Source: Dermatemys mawii
Taxonomy: Eukaryota > Chordata > Testudines > Dermatemydidae
Reading direction: 5' to 3'
DNA length: 64,000 nt
Assembly (NCBI GenBank): GCA_007922305.1
Contig: ML677365.1
Location: 12,386,533 to 12,450,532 of the forward strand
Each line of letters begins with the position of its first letter. Position 1 is the first letter of the stretch. Below the pieces are notes generated by a model. It did no database searches and had not been told where the DNA came from. It was given only the letters and a program-made list of their open reading frames with translations. Below are positions 47,851 through 58,904 of the stretch, one piece after another. The position numbers were made by a program, and so were the translations under genes.

Positions 47851-48410
47851 TGTGACAGTGAAGAGAGACCCCACACCGTAAGAAGGGGTTCAGGCAAGCC
47901 TGTGGGTCCAGCTAGCCTTGCCCCACTATACCTGCAGCCAATAACAAATCTGCAGGGGAAATAAAACAAAAGAGCCTGGCTCCATTCAGGGCTGACTGAC
48001 CGGGAAGGAGGACAGAGCGCTGCCTGAAGGGAGCTTTGTCTGCAGAATTGCAGAGAGATGGGTCTGCTAACCAGTGGGGAGCAGCAGTTAGACCCCAAGC
48101 AGCAGGTTGTATGAGTAAGAAACTATTTGGGAACCAGGCCAAAAAAATAGGCAGGGACACCACCTGGGAATACTAGTGGGCAGCCCAGTATTGAATCGTG
48201 CTTGCTTTTTGTTTAGAACATTTCAGGGGTAGGCCTCTCCCGTGCCCTATCCCCAAAGGGGAGAGGATGCATAGGGACAATTAGCTAGTAGACCAGAGTC
48301 TGCCTTAGTGGACACCCGAGACAGAGATGTCTTCCTCCTGGGGAGATCTCTGGGCACGTTGGAGCACCTGGTAGGTCCACTAAGGGGTCTACTTCAGCCA
48401 TGCCACTACA
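47851..48410. mobile_element. Solo LTR with 5-bp target duplication
   Basis: A 560-bp unit starting TGTGACAGTG and ending CCACTACA (TG...CA ends). Flanks TAGTC (47846-47850) and TGGTC (48411-48415) match at 4 of 5. Internal AATAAAACAAAAGAGCCTGG looks like a promoter or polyadenylation segment. No internal retroviral or gypsy gene is adjacent. Confidence 0.55.
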
Positions 48411-48415
48411 TGGTC

Positions 48416-49233
48416 TCATAAAAAATTAGAGTGTTATAACACTAAAGTTTGCATTTTAGTAGTCATATGATCGCTGTATATGAAGCCTGTAAATGTTCTG
48501 AACTCGTTCATGGTGAAAGATGCTGTTATTAATGTGTTTTATTATTCATGTTATGGTTCATTTTATTATTCAACCCAGTGAACTAATAGCAAAATGATTT
48601 ATCAATTGACATTTCTGCCTTTTTTGATTGGCTTCACAATCCCAACTTCAACCACACAACAAATGTCTGAGGGGAGAAGTGATTGTTTTTCCTCAATGTG
48701 GTGTCACTATAGAACATTAGACCTTCCCATTCCCCCCACCACCACACACACACACACACTGTACAGATTAAATTGTATTCCTTTGAAGCACCTGTACTTT
48801 GTAGGAAATGAGGATAAAAAGTGAATTAGCTACATTCACACTAGTCATTTCAGAAATAGTCTTAGGCACAGACTAATTGTCAACTTCCTAGGGCATCCCC
48901 TCTAACGGTCCCTGGAACTGGATTGGAATCACAATCTTAAAGGTCAGGCCTGAATTATTCTTCTCTTTCCGGAAGGTTCCTGTGTCTCTTGGTCCCTGCC
49001 CCTCCCTACATGGAGTCTCTTTTTCTGTTTAACTTTTGTCCGAAATATCTTTCACTTCCCAAATGATCCTCAGAATTCTCTATACTGGCTACTACAGCAC
49101 CTATTTCAAAGATCTGCTGAAGTAAATACATAAGATTCAGAGACATTCTGAGGAACTTAAACATGCTCATTACTTATGAAGGAGCAGAAACAGACACATT
49201 CTGTAAGAAGGGATGGGATACCAGTTAGTTGCT
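48416..49233. other. Unassigned DNA
   Basis: A short (CA)n lies near 48744-48760. No gene is supported. The last bases are the left flank of Harbinger-2. Confidence 0.45.
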
Positions 49234-49639
49234 TAAGGCCTTGTCTACACTATGAGCTAACATCGACTTTCTAGAGTTCAAATTGAAAAAGCTGATGGTA
49301 TACATTCGATTGTGTGTGTCCCCAGTAAGCGGGCTAATTCAGCGGATCGCGTTCATAGTTCCACGGCTAGCGTCGACTTCCAGAGTGGTGCACTGTGGAT
49401 ACCACAGTGCCACAGTCCCCTCAGCCCCTTGGAATTCTGGGTAAAGCTGGCATTGCATGATGGGGGCAAAAACTGTCTCGCAGGTTTTTCATTTGCGCTT
49501 CCTGTCACTCGCCCCTCCCTCTGTGCAAGGTGCGGCAGGGAGCCATTTTGTGCCTTTCGGGCCTGCTGATGCCATACTGCTTTCTGCAGACAGAGCAGTG
49601 GTCACTCAGCCACCGCTCCTGCTAGAACTCTGCTCTCAA

Positions 49640-50155
49640 GTCACCTGCTATCCTCCTGTACTCCAGGCAATTCTGAAACTACATCAAATCACCTGCCATC
49701 CTTCCATGCTCCAGGCAACCCTGAAACTATGTCAAGTCACCTTCTATCTTTCCATGCTTCAAGCACTCATAAAAAGTACATAAAGTCTGGTGGCTTCGGC
49801 AACTCCCGCCGAGTGGCATCTCTTCTCCCACCAAGTGGTATGTCTTCTCTCGTCTTTCTCCTTTCTTCTTCAGTTGAACGCTTCCACTGTCAGCTCTGCC
49901 CTTTTCCATGGATTGCCCGGAGGAGTCTACCTCGAAGGTCCTCCCATTGTTTGGCTGGAATATCTATTCTAGTGGCATAAGTATCAGTCGTCCTGTGGCT
50001 GCTATTCTGCCATGCTCCAGGCACTCATAAAAAGTACATTAAGTGTGGTGGCTTCTGCAGCTCCCGCCAAGAGGCATCTCTTCTGTCATCTTTCTCCTTT
50101 CTTCCTGAGTTGAACGCTTCCACTGCCAGCTCTGCCCTTTTCCCTGGACTGCCCG
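49640..50155 (+). repeat. Tandem duplications upstream of the Harbinger-2 transposase
   Basis: 49640-49750 holds about three diverged copies of a roughly 50-bp unit containing CACCTGCCATCCTTCCATGC. A longer direct repeat follows: 49753-49919 and 50011-50155 share CACTCATAAAAAGTACATWAAG, GTTGAACGCTTCCACTG and CAGCTCTGCCCTTTTCC, with small indels. These lie in the putative 5' untranslated region or promoter. Confidence 0.85.
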
Positions 50156-50180
50156 TGCAGGATGCCATAGTAGTGCAGGC

Positions 50181-51440
50181 ATGGAGCCCGCTCAGCTCAT
50201 TGCAGCAGTTATGGGCATTGTAAACAGCTCGCGAATTACCGTGCAATGTATGCAGAAAGGGAAAACCCATGCGAGAATGCGAAGGGAGGGTGGTCACGAG
50301 AGTGAGGAAGACATGGACACAGGCCTCCCCAAATGCAGTGCCACCTGGTGGCAATGGGGCAGGCTCATGCAATGGAATGGCAATTCTGGGCCCGGGAAAC
50401 TAGCACAGACTGGTGGGACTGCATAGTGCTGCAGGTCTGGGATAATTCCCAGTGGCTCAGAAACTTTCACATGCATAAGGGCACCTTTATGAAACTGTGT
50501 GACTTGCTTTCCCCTGTCCTGAACCACCAGAGTACCAAGATGTGATCAGATCTCACAGTTCAAAAGCAAGTGGCGATAACCCTCTGGAAGCTTGCCACAT
50601 CAGACAGCTACCGGTCAGTCGGCAGTCAGTTCGGAGTGGGTAAATCTACAGTGGGGGCTGCAGTGATGCAAGTGGCCAACGCAATCATTGAACTGATGCT
50701 GTCAAGGATAGTGACTCTGAGAAATGCGCAGGCTGTAGAGGATGGCTTTGCAGCAATGGGGTTCCCTAACTGTGGCGGGGCGATACATGGAACGCATATC
50801 CTTATCCTGGCACTGGACCACCAGCACTGTGAGCACATAAACCACAAAGGGTACTTTTCCATGGTCCTGCGAGCACTGGTTGATCACAGGGGACTTTTCA
50901 CCAACATCAACGTGGGTTGGCCGGACAAGGTTCATGGCACTTGTGTTTTTATGAACTCTAGCCTTTTTAAACAGCTGCAGGAAGGGACTTTCTTCCCAGA
51001 CCAAAAAATTATTGTTGGGGATGTTGAAATACTGATTGTTATCCTTGGGGACCCGGCTTACCCATTAATGCCCTGCCTCATGAAGCCATACCCACGTGCC
51101 CTGGATAGTAGTAAGGTGCTGTTCAACTACAGACTGAGCAATTGCAGAATGGTGGTAGACTGTGAGTTTGGGCATCTCAAGAGACGCTGGCGCAGCTTAC
51201 TGACCCGTTCAGATCTCAACGCCAGAAATATTCCCATTGTTATTGCAGCTTGCTGCATGCTCCACAATCTCTGTGAAAGCAAGGGAGAGACGTTTACGGC
51301 AGGGTGGGAAGTAGAGGCTGACCACCTGGCCACTGATTACTCACAGCCAGACACCAGGGCACTTAGAAGGGCAACACTGATGCGGTGCGCATCAGAGAAG
51401 CCTTGACAACTAGTTTCATGGCAGAGCAGGCTACAGTGTG
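50181..51440 (+). pseudogene. HARBI1-like Harbinger transposase, catalytic acids lost
   Basis: The ATG at 50181 (MEPAQLIAAVMG) starts the family-like N-terminus. A frameshift near 50345 moves to the frame containing MEWQFWARETSTDWWD. An in-frame TGA lies at 50543-50545. After it the frame is open for 278 codons to 51406, with WKLATSDSYRSVGSQFGVGK (helix-turn-helix-like), GFPNCGGAIHGTHI, GWPDKVHGTCVF, GDPAYPLMP and VVDCEFGHLKRRW. Compared with Harbinger-1, the DGTH aspartate is His (50786), the HD aspartate is Gly (50936) and the DDE glutamate is Asp (51158); only the GD aspartate (about 51050) remains. A small indel near 51378 shifts the natural C-terminus (REALTTSFMAEQ, stop about 51440). 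It would be inactive as a nuclease even if the two breaks were absent. Confidence 0.9.
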
Positions 51441-51864
51441 AGACTTCAGTTTGTTTCCACTTGTGCTGTTTGTTTATGCATCCTAAAAACCCATCCCCTT
51501 GCTCAGGCTAATGATTTAAAGTTTTTTTTATTTCTATCTGTCCTTTTCCTTTCTCTTGCTCCCCTGGACTCAGGTTTCAGCCAGCCACCCTCCCACGTTC
51601 CCTCATCGCTTGCTGAGCAATGATATAGTCATTGTTGTTTGAAAACTATACATTCTTTATTAAGGGGTCACAGAAATGGGGCAACTGCTGCAAATGTAGC
51701 ACTGGAAGGAGTGGGGGGGGGGGTAGGCACCGGGCGGGGTGGTGGGTGAGGGGAGGACAGGAACACAGAACAAGTCACAACTTTGGGAGTGCCACCTTTC
51801 TAGTGTTTGGGCGGTCCTCTGGGGTGGAGTGGCAAGGTGCCCGGACCCTGCTCCTCTGTGTTCT

Positions 51865-53316
51865 TCAGAGTGCTGGTGATGAGGCTAGGGCACTTGGGGA
51901 GGAGGGGGTGCAGTTATAGAGGGGCTGCAGTGGTGGTCTTTGCTCCAGCTGCCTTTCCTGCAGCTCCACCAGATGCCAGAGCATATCGGTTTGCCCTGCC
52001 AGAAGATGGACCAGTGCTTCCTGCCTTCTCTCCACTCTCTCGTCCCTCCGTTGTTCCCTTTCATCCCTTCTCTGCTCCTGCTCATCCTTTCTTTCCTCAC
52101 GCTCAATTACTACTTTCCGGCAGTCCAATATTGACTGTCTCCAAGCCCTAAGCTCCGCTCTCCCTGTGCGGGAAGAATGCATGAGCTCTGTGAACATCTC
52201 ATCCCGCGTGCGTTTTTTTCGCTGCCTTATCTGTGCGAGCCCGTGGGACGCGGATGAGAGGGGGAGGCTGAAAACTGTTTCAACTGTCAGATGAAAAAAA
52301 GGGAGAGTGGTATTTAAAAAAAACAGAAAATAAAAATAAAAACCAGAAAATAAATAAATAAAAACCAGAAAATAAATAAATAAAACCCAGAAAATAAATA
52401 AATCTCTCTGTGATGAGATTTGCACCCTGCATCCCAGCGCCTGGCTGGTATTGGGGAAGATCCCTGCTAGTCAGACAGTTACAGCATGGCATCTGTGCCC
52501 CACTCCCCCATCGCAGTCAGAGAACACATGGGCACACAATCCCAGACGCTGCTGGCCATCCAGAGTAACACCCCCCCCCCCAAAAAAAAAAAGAGAGAAA
52601 GAAAAAAAGCTTGAGGAACTGCTGGGAGGATTTCTTTAAAGATAGAGATGCTCTTGCACCCAAGTCCTCAGGGCACAGTCATCATTAAAAAACAATAGCT
52701 TGTCAAGCGCGCATTCCATTGACCAAGGGACACTAACCAGGGCTGCCTTGTGCACCTTCCCCATCTGGGATGCCTTCCTGGGAGGATTGGGAGGTTACCA
52801 GTTCCAGGGTGATGAACAGCGCCTGGCTTTCAGGGAGATAGGTGTCTCTGCTTGCCTGTTCCGTAGATTCCTCGCCGTCATAGTCCTCCTTCACCTCATT
52901 TTCCTCGTCCAGCATATCCTCTGCCATGCTGACAATCACCCCATCAGTGGAGTCCACAGACATGGGTGAGGTGGCTACGGCACACCCCCTAGAATGGCAT
53001 GCAGCTCAGTGAAGAAGCAACATGTCTTGGGCTGTGACCCAGAGCATCTGTTGGCTTCTTTGGTTTTCTTATAGCCTTGCCTCAACTCCTTAATTTTAAC
53101 ATGGCACTGTTGTGCAAACCTGTTGTGGCCTCTCTCCATCAGGCCCTTGAAGACTTTAGCATATGTATTGCATGTCTTTTTTTTAGATTGCAGTTCTGCC
53201 AGCACAGATTCGTCTCCCCACAGGACGAGCAAATCCAGCACCTCCCTTGCAGTCCATGCTGGGGCCCTTTTTCAATTCTGGGACTGCATGGCCTCCTCTG
53301 CTGGTGGGCTCTGCAT
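51865..53316 (-). pseudogene. Myb/SANT-like partner protein of Harbinger-2
   Basis: The ATG at 53316 is in frame with the domain. An in-frame TGA follows at 53274-53272, then KRAPAWTAREVLDLLVLWGD, QCHVKIKELRQGYKKTKEAN and FFTELHAILGG, the trihelix DNA-binding domain. A frameshift near 52970 precedes an acidic region (MLDEENEVKEDYDGEEST). The next exon begins at about 52283, just after a pyrimidine tract ending CTGACAG, and encodes QIRQRKKRTRDEMFTELMHS, then a long glutamate/arginine coiled coil and HLLAGQTDMLWHLVELQERQ, ending at 51865. The intron carries a 21-bp tandem array. The protein would bind element ends and assist the transposase. Confidence 0.82.
52315..52401. repeat. 21-bp tandem repeat in the Myb-gene intron
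   Basis: About four units of CCAGAAAATAAATAAATAAA-like sequence. The hydrophobic FYLFIFW-type frames on - come from this array. Confidence 0.9.
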
Positions 53317-53684
53317 GGTGAGCTGTGCAGGAGATCTTGCCATGCTGGCCAAAGGGGAAGTGAGATTCAAAAGTTCCCGGGGCTCTTCCTGTCTAAGTGC
53401 CCAGTGCATCCGTGTTCAGAGCCCTGTCCAGAGAGGTCACACTGAAGCACTCTGGGATAGCTCCTGAAGGCCGGTAACATCGAATTGTGTCCTCACTAAT
53501 GCTAGTTCGACCCAGAAACATCGATTTCAGCGCTACTCCCGTTGTCGGGCAGGAGTTTGGAAATCAATTTAAAGACCCTTCTAGGTTGACCTAAATGGCA
53601 TTGTAGTGAGGACGGCAAAGTGGAAGGTTTGATTTAACGCAAATAAATTCAACTTTACCACGTAGTGTAGACCAGGCCTAAGAG

Positions 53685-55026
53685 GACAAAGGAATACTAA
53701 GTCATATTTTTGTTTGGGATACCAATACCTGGAGGATGAAGCTGTAATCACTAGCAGCCTGAATGGATTTACTAAGAACAAATCATGCCAAACCAGTTTA
53801 ATTTCCTTCTTTGATAGGGTAATTGGTTTGGTGGATGGGGGAAATGCGATGGACATAATATACCTGGACTTTAGCAAGGATTTCGACACTGTCCCACATG
53901 ACATTCTGATAAGTAAGCTGGAGAAATTCAGGCTTGATGGAACTACCTTTAAGTGAATACATAATTGGTTAAACAACCACAAACAAAAAGTAGCTATTAA
54001 TGGAATAATATCAGATTGGAAGGAGGTCTCAAGTGGGGTTCCACAGGGATCTGTTCTGGGTCTGGTGTTATTTAACACCTTTATGACCTGGATGTTGGAA
54101 TAGAGCGCATACTGATCAAATCTGCAGATGACATATAGTGTGGGGGGTGAGTGTTTTGAACTCTTCAGAGGATAGAGCTAAAATTCAAAGGAACCTTGAT
54201 AAATTGGATAAATGAGCTATAGACAACAAAATGAAATTCAACCAAGACAAATGTAAGGTGCTACACTTAGGAAGGAAAACCCAAATGCACAAATACAGAA
54301 TGCAGGATAACTGGCTTGGCAACAGCACTGCTGAAAAGGATCTGGGAGTTGTGACTGATCACAACCTCAACCTGAATCAATAATATGAAGCTGTTGCAAA
54401 TAATAATAAATAATAATAATAATAATGCCATTTTAGGTTGCATTAACTGAGGCATAGCATGCAAGTCACAAGAGCTGATAGTGTACTCTATTCAGCTCTG
54501 GTTAGGCTTACACTGGAGTACTGTATCCAATTTTGGTCACCAATATATAGAAAGGATGTAGAGAAACTGGAAAGGACCCAGAGAGGCATGACAAAAATGA
54601 TTAAAAGGGATGGAATGCAAGCCATATAAGCAAAGGTTGAAAGAACTTGGTATGTTTAGTTTGGAAAAGAGGAGAGTAAGGGGGACATTATTGTAGTCTT
54701 CAGTTAGTTGAAAGGCTGCCATAAAAAGATGGAGAAAAAATGTTCTCTCTTGCCATAGAGGGCAGGACAAAAGGCAATGGATTCAAACTATAGAATAGCA
54801 GATTTAGATTAATTCTCAGGAAAAACTTCCTAACTGTAAGACAATGGAGCAGACTGCCTAGGGAGGTTGTACAAGCTCCTTCACTACAGATATTCAAAAG
54901 GAAGCTGGATAGCCATCCATCTTGGATGGTTTAGACACAACAAATCCTACATCTTGACAGAGGGTTAGACTGGATGACCTTTGCAGTCCCCTGTAACCTT
55001 AGGTTCTGTGATTCTATGATTCTAGA
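53685..55026 (+). mobile_element. CR1 LINE, 3' half with reverse transcriptase remnants
   Basis: The + frame 53714-53956 encodes GFTKNKSCQTSLISFFDRV, MDIIYLDFSKDFDTVPHDIL (the LDFSKAFDTVPH box with A to D), ending in a TGA. The next codons continue as NWLNNHKQKVAING and SSGVPQGSVLGLVLFN. An SADD catalytic box follows near 54122-54135. The 3' part contains GGAGTACTGTATCCAATTTT, GGACCCAGAGAGGCATGAC, GGGTTAGACTGGATGACCT and ends in GATTCTATGATTCTAG. It is 5'-truncated exactly beside the Harbinger-2 right end, and stops and shifts are present. An (AAT)n insertion lies at 54399-54426. Confidence 0.88.
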
Positions 55027-56617
55027 GCGGTCCCTAAATGAAGACACACAGTACATTTAATCATTGGCTACAATCAGCCTGAAATGCTCCAAGTACTCCC
55101 GAAAACACAAAACTGCCCTTAAGAGCATAATGTAATAGGCCATTGAGGCAAATGAGTTGAAGTTCAAGGTGCCAGAAAAACTAGTAATATACTGAAAATA
55201 AAGAATCGTACAGCAAATTTCAGCATGCCACAGTGCAAATTTTAAATGATTTGATGAAAATGCAATGTTATCTTGTTACATCCCCACAGTAGCAACACTA
55301 GTTTAGGGAGTCATTAATACAACACTCAAAACATTAACTTTGAGGCTGAAGTTTTTCATGCTTATGCTCTGCCCAAATATCAGTGCATCTGAAAACTAAA
55401 ATGATTTGACAGATTTTCTTGAAAAGTAAATTATTTTGAAATTTGATAAAATAAAAATGGGCATTTTACAAAGTAGAACTTTTTTCAGCTTAAATAAATA
55501 ATTCCCAAATACTTTGGAGGTCCTTCCCTGATGTGATAAGAAGTCCAGACTTGACAACATGCTCCCTTCAAATCCTGCTGTTTCTAACTGAAAAACATCC
55601 CAGAACATCCCAATCACAACTAAACCCTTTCATCCATTGTGAGGAGCAGAGGTTGAGTGTGGCTACTATGAAATAGAGGTGTCAAGATATAAGAAAAGAA
55701 CTTTTATCTGTATTCAGTTGCTACTGCCCTCAAAAATGTCTCGAGAACTTCTGAACACCCATCTTTCAAGGGGAATAAAGCCCTATGAATTAGAAAAAAG
55801 TGAGAAACTCTGCCTCCCCAGCCCCACTTCTTGTGGAATAACTTGGATGAAACTGCAAGTTTGGGAAGTTTGTTAGCCTCATGGCCCAAAAACTTTAATG
55901 TGGCATTTATGTATAGTAGTCCTCAATAAGAAATGCATGTTTTGCTAAAGTTTAAATAATTTGGTTGAGAAATAAAGAGATTACATATTGCATACAGTGC
56001 AGGAGTAGTACTGTCTATTGCCTCTATAGAAAGAAGCACAGAACAATGAGGGAAAATTCTTAGATCAGTATAAGAAGAACCTTGATATTTTGCTTTCTCT
56101 ACAGGCACAATACCGACTCTGATCTCAAAGAGCATTCACAGAAAAGGAGTGGAGACTTTTTTTGATGAGACCAAAATAATGCAGATCTGAGAAAAGAATT
56201 TTGCCCCAAATGTTTATTTCCATTTAAAAGTGTGTCTACAAAAGTGCTACCCTTGTAATAAACATAACTGCATGTATTCCAATTATTTGACATACATATG
56301 CATTACAAAGCTAATTAAACTCAGCACTCGCCTCAGGAATTGTAATTTGCACTGCATCACACTCCAGGTTCCCCAAATGCAGATGGTAATGAAGAACCAG
56401 CAGGTAGCTGAAGAGGAGGGATGCCAGCATGAAAGCTCTGAGGGAAAACTTCATTCTGGCTTTCCTAATTAACCAAGTCCATAATTATCAGGCATTTTCA
56501 ACTATTCCAAGACCTTTTGATAATCAGATTTGTAATGTCTATGTAAAGATAATGAGAAACGTGGTCTAAGCACAACTCTGAAGTTTTAAACTTGGTGCTG
56601 CTATCACCTAAATAACC
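55027..56617. other. Unassigned DNA
   Basis: No gene was found. Short open frames have no recognisable motif. Confidence 0.45.
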
Positions 56618-56735
56618 TTGAGTGTCACTTAATCTCTGCCTCCAGTTTCCATCTATTAAATGGGGGTAATAACTAATTCACAGGAACACTATCAGGCATT
56701 TGTATGAGACTTTGAAAATAAAGAACAACACAAGG
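56618..56735 (+). repeat. MIR-like SINE
   Basis: CCTTGAGTGTCACTTAATCT, CTGCCTCCAGTTTCC, ATTAAATGGGGGTAATAACT, TCACAGGAACACTATCAGG and GAGACTTTGAAAATAAAGAA follow the MIR consensus in order. Confidence 0.65.
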
Positions 56736-57025
56736 GTTAAGTATTACTATTTATTTAGATTTATAAACAGTGAAAAAGAGCACATCCCCTTGCTCAATTT
56801 TTTTTCTTAAAAATAAAAAATAAAACAGACAACTCCTATAATAGCTCTACAGCTAACAAATGGCCTGGCAACCAGCAATATTGTTAAGACTACCCCTCCT
56901 GCCACATTCTGACATTACCACTCTCTGACCTCACAAGTCTCCCAACTCTCCAAAAGCCAGGGCCTCAAGGTAATCAGTTTCCAGCTACTTCAGTCCGGAG
57001 AAAACAAATTAAAGTGGAGAGGGCC

Positions 57026-57738
57026 TGTAATGGGATGACTCCCCTGTTCCTGCCCTGGTGGGGTTAAAAGCAGTCCTGCAGAGGCTAGGGCTGGGGGGAA
57101 AGGCAGCCCAGCAGAGGGCTGCAAGTGAAAGCAGCTGGGGAGGAGCAGCCATAGCTGTGGCTGGGTCAATTAAAGCCCAGCTGGCCCTGAAATAAGGGCC
57201 CAGAGTTTAAGACAGAAAGAGTCTCTTCCTCTAGCTGTGGAAGCAGACTGGCCTGGCTGCTGGGGAAGCTTGAGACGGTACCTGGAGTGGAGCAGGTCTG
57301 GGGGAAAAGGCCAGAGGAGCTAGGGAGCTCCAGGCTGGCAAGTCCCCAGGCTGCAGGGCATAGTCTGAGGCCTAGAAGGGGTACTGCGGTTGCAGAGGGC
57401 AGCCCATCGGTAGGCAGAGGCAGCAGGCCAAACCCTCCTTGCCTATAATGACAGATTGTTACACTACAGTCTGCCTCAGGAACTGGAGTCTTGATGATGA
57501 CTGACAGTAGCCTAGACTGAGGCAAGGTAGGGCTCAGAGTGGGGAGACCCAGAGGCAGAGTGTGGAAGGTAGTGCCAGGGGGCAGCACCCCAGGTAGAGG
57601 GCACCGGGGTCGAGGGAGAGACACGGGGCCAACGGACAGTGAGACACTAGCCTGCAGAGGGTGCTCTGTGCTGAAGATGAGCTAATTCCCGGACGACCAG
57701 CAGGAGGCATCACAGGGATGAGTAGCTGACCCACTACA
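57026..57738. mobile_element. Solo LTR with perfect 5-bp target duplication
   Basis: A 713-bp GC-rich unit beginning TGTAATGGGATGACTCCCC and ending TGACCCACTACA. Its ends are inverted (TGTAATGGG and TGTAGTGGG). GGGCC flanks both sides (57021-57025 and 57739-57743). The internal GGGGTTAAAAGCAG may be a TATA-like promoter. No internal coding region is attached, so the copy is a recombined solo LTR, probably gypsy- or ERV-like. The 152-codon - frame inside is composition-driven. Confidence 0.75.
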
Positions 57739-57743
57739 GGGCC

Positions 57744-58364
57744 CAACAGAGAATGCCCTGCCAATGAATTCTTCTTTTATCCAGGGGATTACAGCTCAAG
57801 CACCTTACTATGACCATATTAGCATGGCCTGGGGAGAGAGACTGTCTCTCAGATAGTTGGATCCCAGATTATCTTACCCATTTAGGTCAAAACCAACTCT
57901 TTAAGATCTACACTGAAACCAAGAGATAGGCAGTACAGACTGGAGAATGTATTTGTTAGCAAGAGAACTTTATAAATACTCTTTGATGATACTGTTCAAG
58001 TAAAGAATGGTGACACCAAAGAGCAGTCTTGTCCACACATGCTGAGGCTTGCAAGCAAATCAACATGACCTCAGGACCAATGGTATCAAAAGCAGCTGGT
58101 AGTTTAACAGCAGTGTGGACAGATGGTCTTTATCACCAACAGGATATCTACTGCCAATGCAACTAGAATAATCTGTGTAAAGGCAAGATTGACAAGGCTC
58201 AAGATCCGTGGCAACAAAATAGTCAAGAGTTCTTACAGCACAGCTTTTTTAATAAACTTAACCAAATAGGGAAGATTAAATATGGGGTGATAATTAGCCA
58301 GTCAGTATCTGATAAATTACACACCCACAGGATGCATGTCTCAAAGAACTCCAGTTATTGCACA
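57744..58364. other. Unassigned DNA
   Basis: No gene or known repeat is supported between the solo LTR and DIRS copy 2. Confidence 0.45.
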
Positions 58365-58702
58365 GAGTGAGTAACCTCTTCTCTTCTTCAAGTAATGCCC
58401 CTGTGGGTTCTCCACTTTAGGTAACTCCCTAGCAATAACCCTTGAAGGAGGAGGGAGTTTTGGATGAACATGTGGTCTCTAATCCGAAGAACCAATCTTA
58501 CAGTTGAAGAACAGTCAGATCAGGGTAAAGAGTCTGGCCCACACGCTGAGACAACAGTTGAGGTGAAAATCAGGAGCCACTTTAGAGTCTAAGAGGTGAG
58601 ATTGATGAGGTAAGGTGAGATTGATGTCTTGGCCAAGTTGGTGGAATTACTAAGACTTTGGCTTGGTCCTGTCTGACCTTGATAAAGACCTTTAGGAACA
58701 AT

Positions 58703-58904
58703 GTTGGACTCGAATCTTCGAATCTTTGGAGGATATGCACTGAAAAGATCCTTTGTCCATGTAATAAGGAAAGTGTCCCCTAGAGATTGGGGATCAAACC
58801 CTCCCCACCCTCCTCAATCCCCCATTTTGTTGGCTGCAGTGGCAAAAGGTCAACTTCTGGAAATCCCCAACCTAGGAATATTTCATTGAAGATTCGAGTC
58901 CAAC
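58703..58904. repeat. 17-bp inverted repeat in DIRS copy 2
   Basis: GTTGGACTCGAATCTTC (58703-58719) and its exact reverse complement at 58888-58904 enclose 168 bp. The RNase H frame is disrupted at the right arm. Confidence 0.85.

Larger units (their letters stand above)
49237..53678 (+). mobile_element. PIF/Harbinger DNA transposon (Harbinger-2), full length
   Basis: A 4,442-bp element with ends GGCCTTGTCTACACTA and, in reverse complement, GGCCTGGTCTACACTA. It is flanked by perfect TAA trinucleotides (49234-49236 and 53679-53681). It carries a HARBI1-like transposase on + and a Myb/SANT-like gene on -, convergent as in Harbinger-1. The termini and protein text differ clearly from Harbinger-1, so it is another family of the same superfamily. 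The 5' region contains a tandem duplication and the Myb gene has several breaks. Confidence 0.92.

Noticed and set aside
51865..52425. Apparent membrane-protein N-terminus (FYLFIFW-type runs)
   Set aside because: The hydrophobic part is a translation of the 21-bp AT-rich tandem repeat in the intron; only the part after 52283 is real coding sequence.
53581..54078. 165-codon - frame across the CR1
   Set aside because: Antisense shadow of the CR1 reverse transcriptase region, which has clear motifs on +.
57166..57624. 152-codon - open frame
   Set aside because: Lies wholly in the GC-rich solo LTR and is explained by its low stop-codon frequency.
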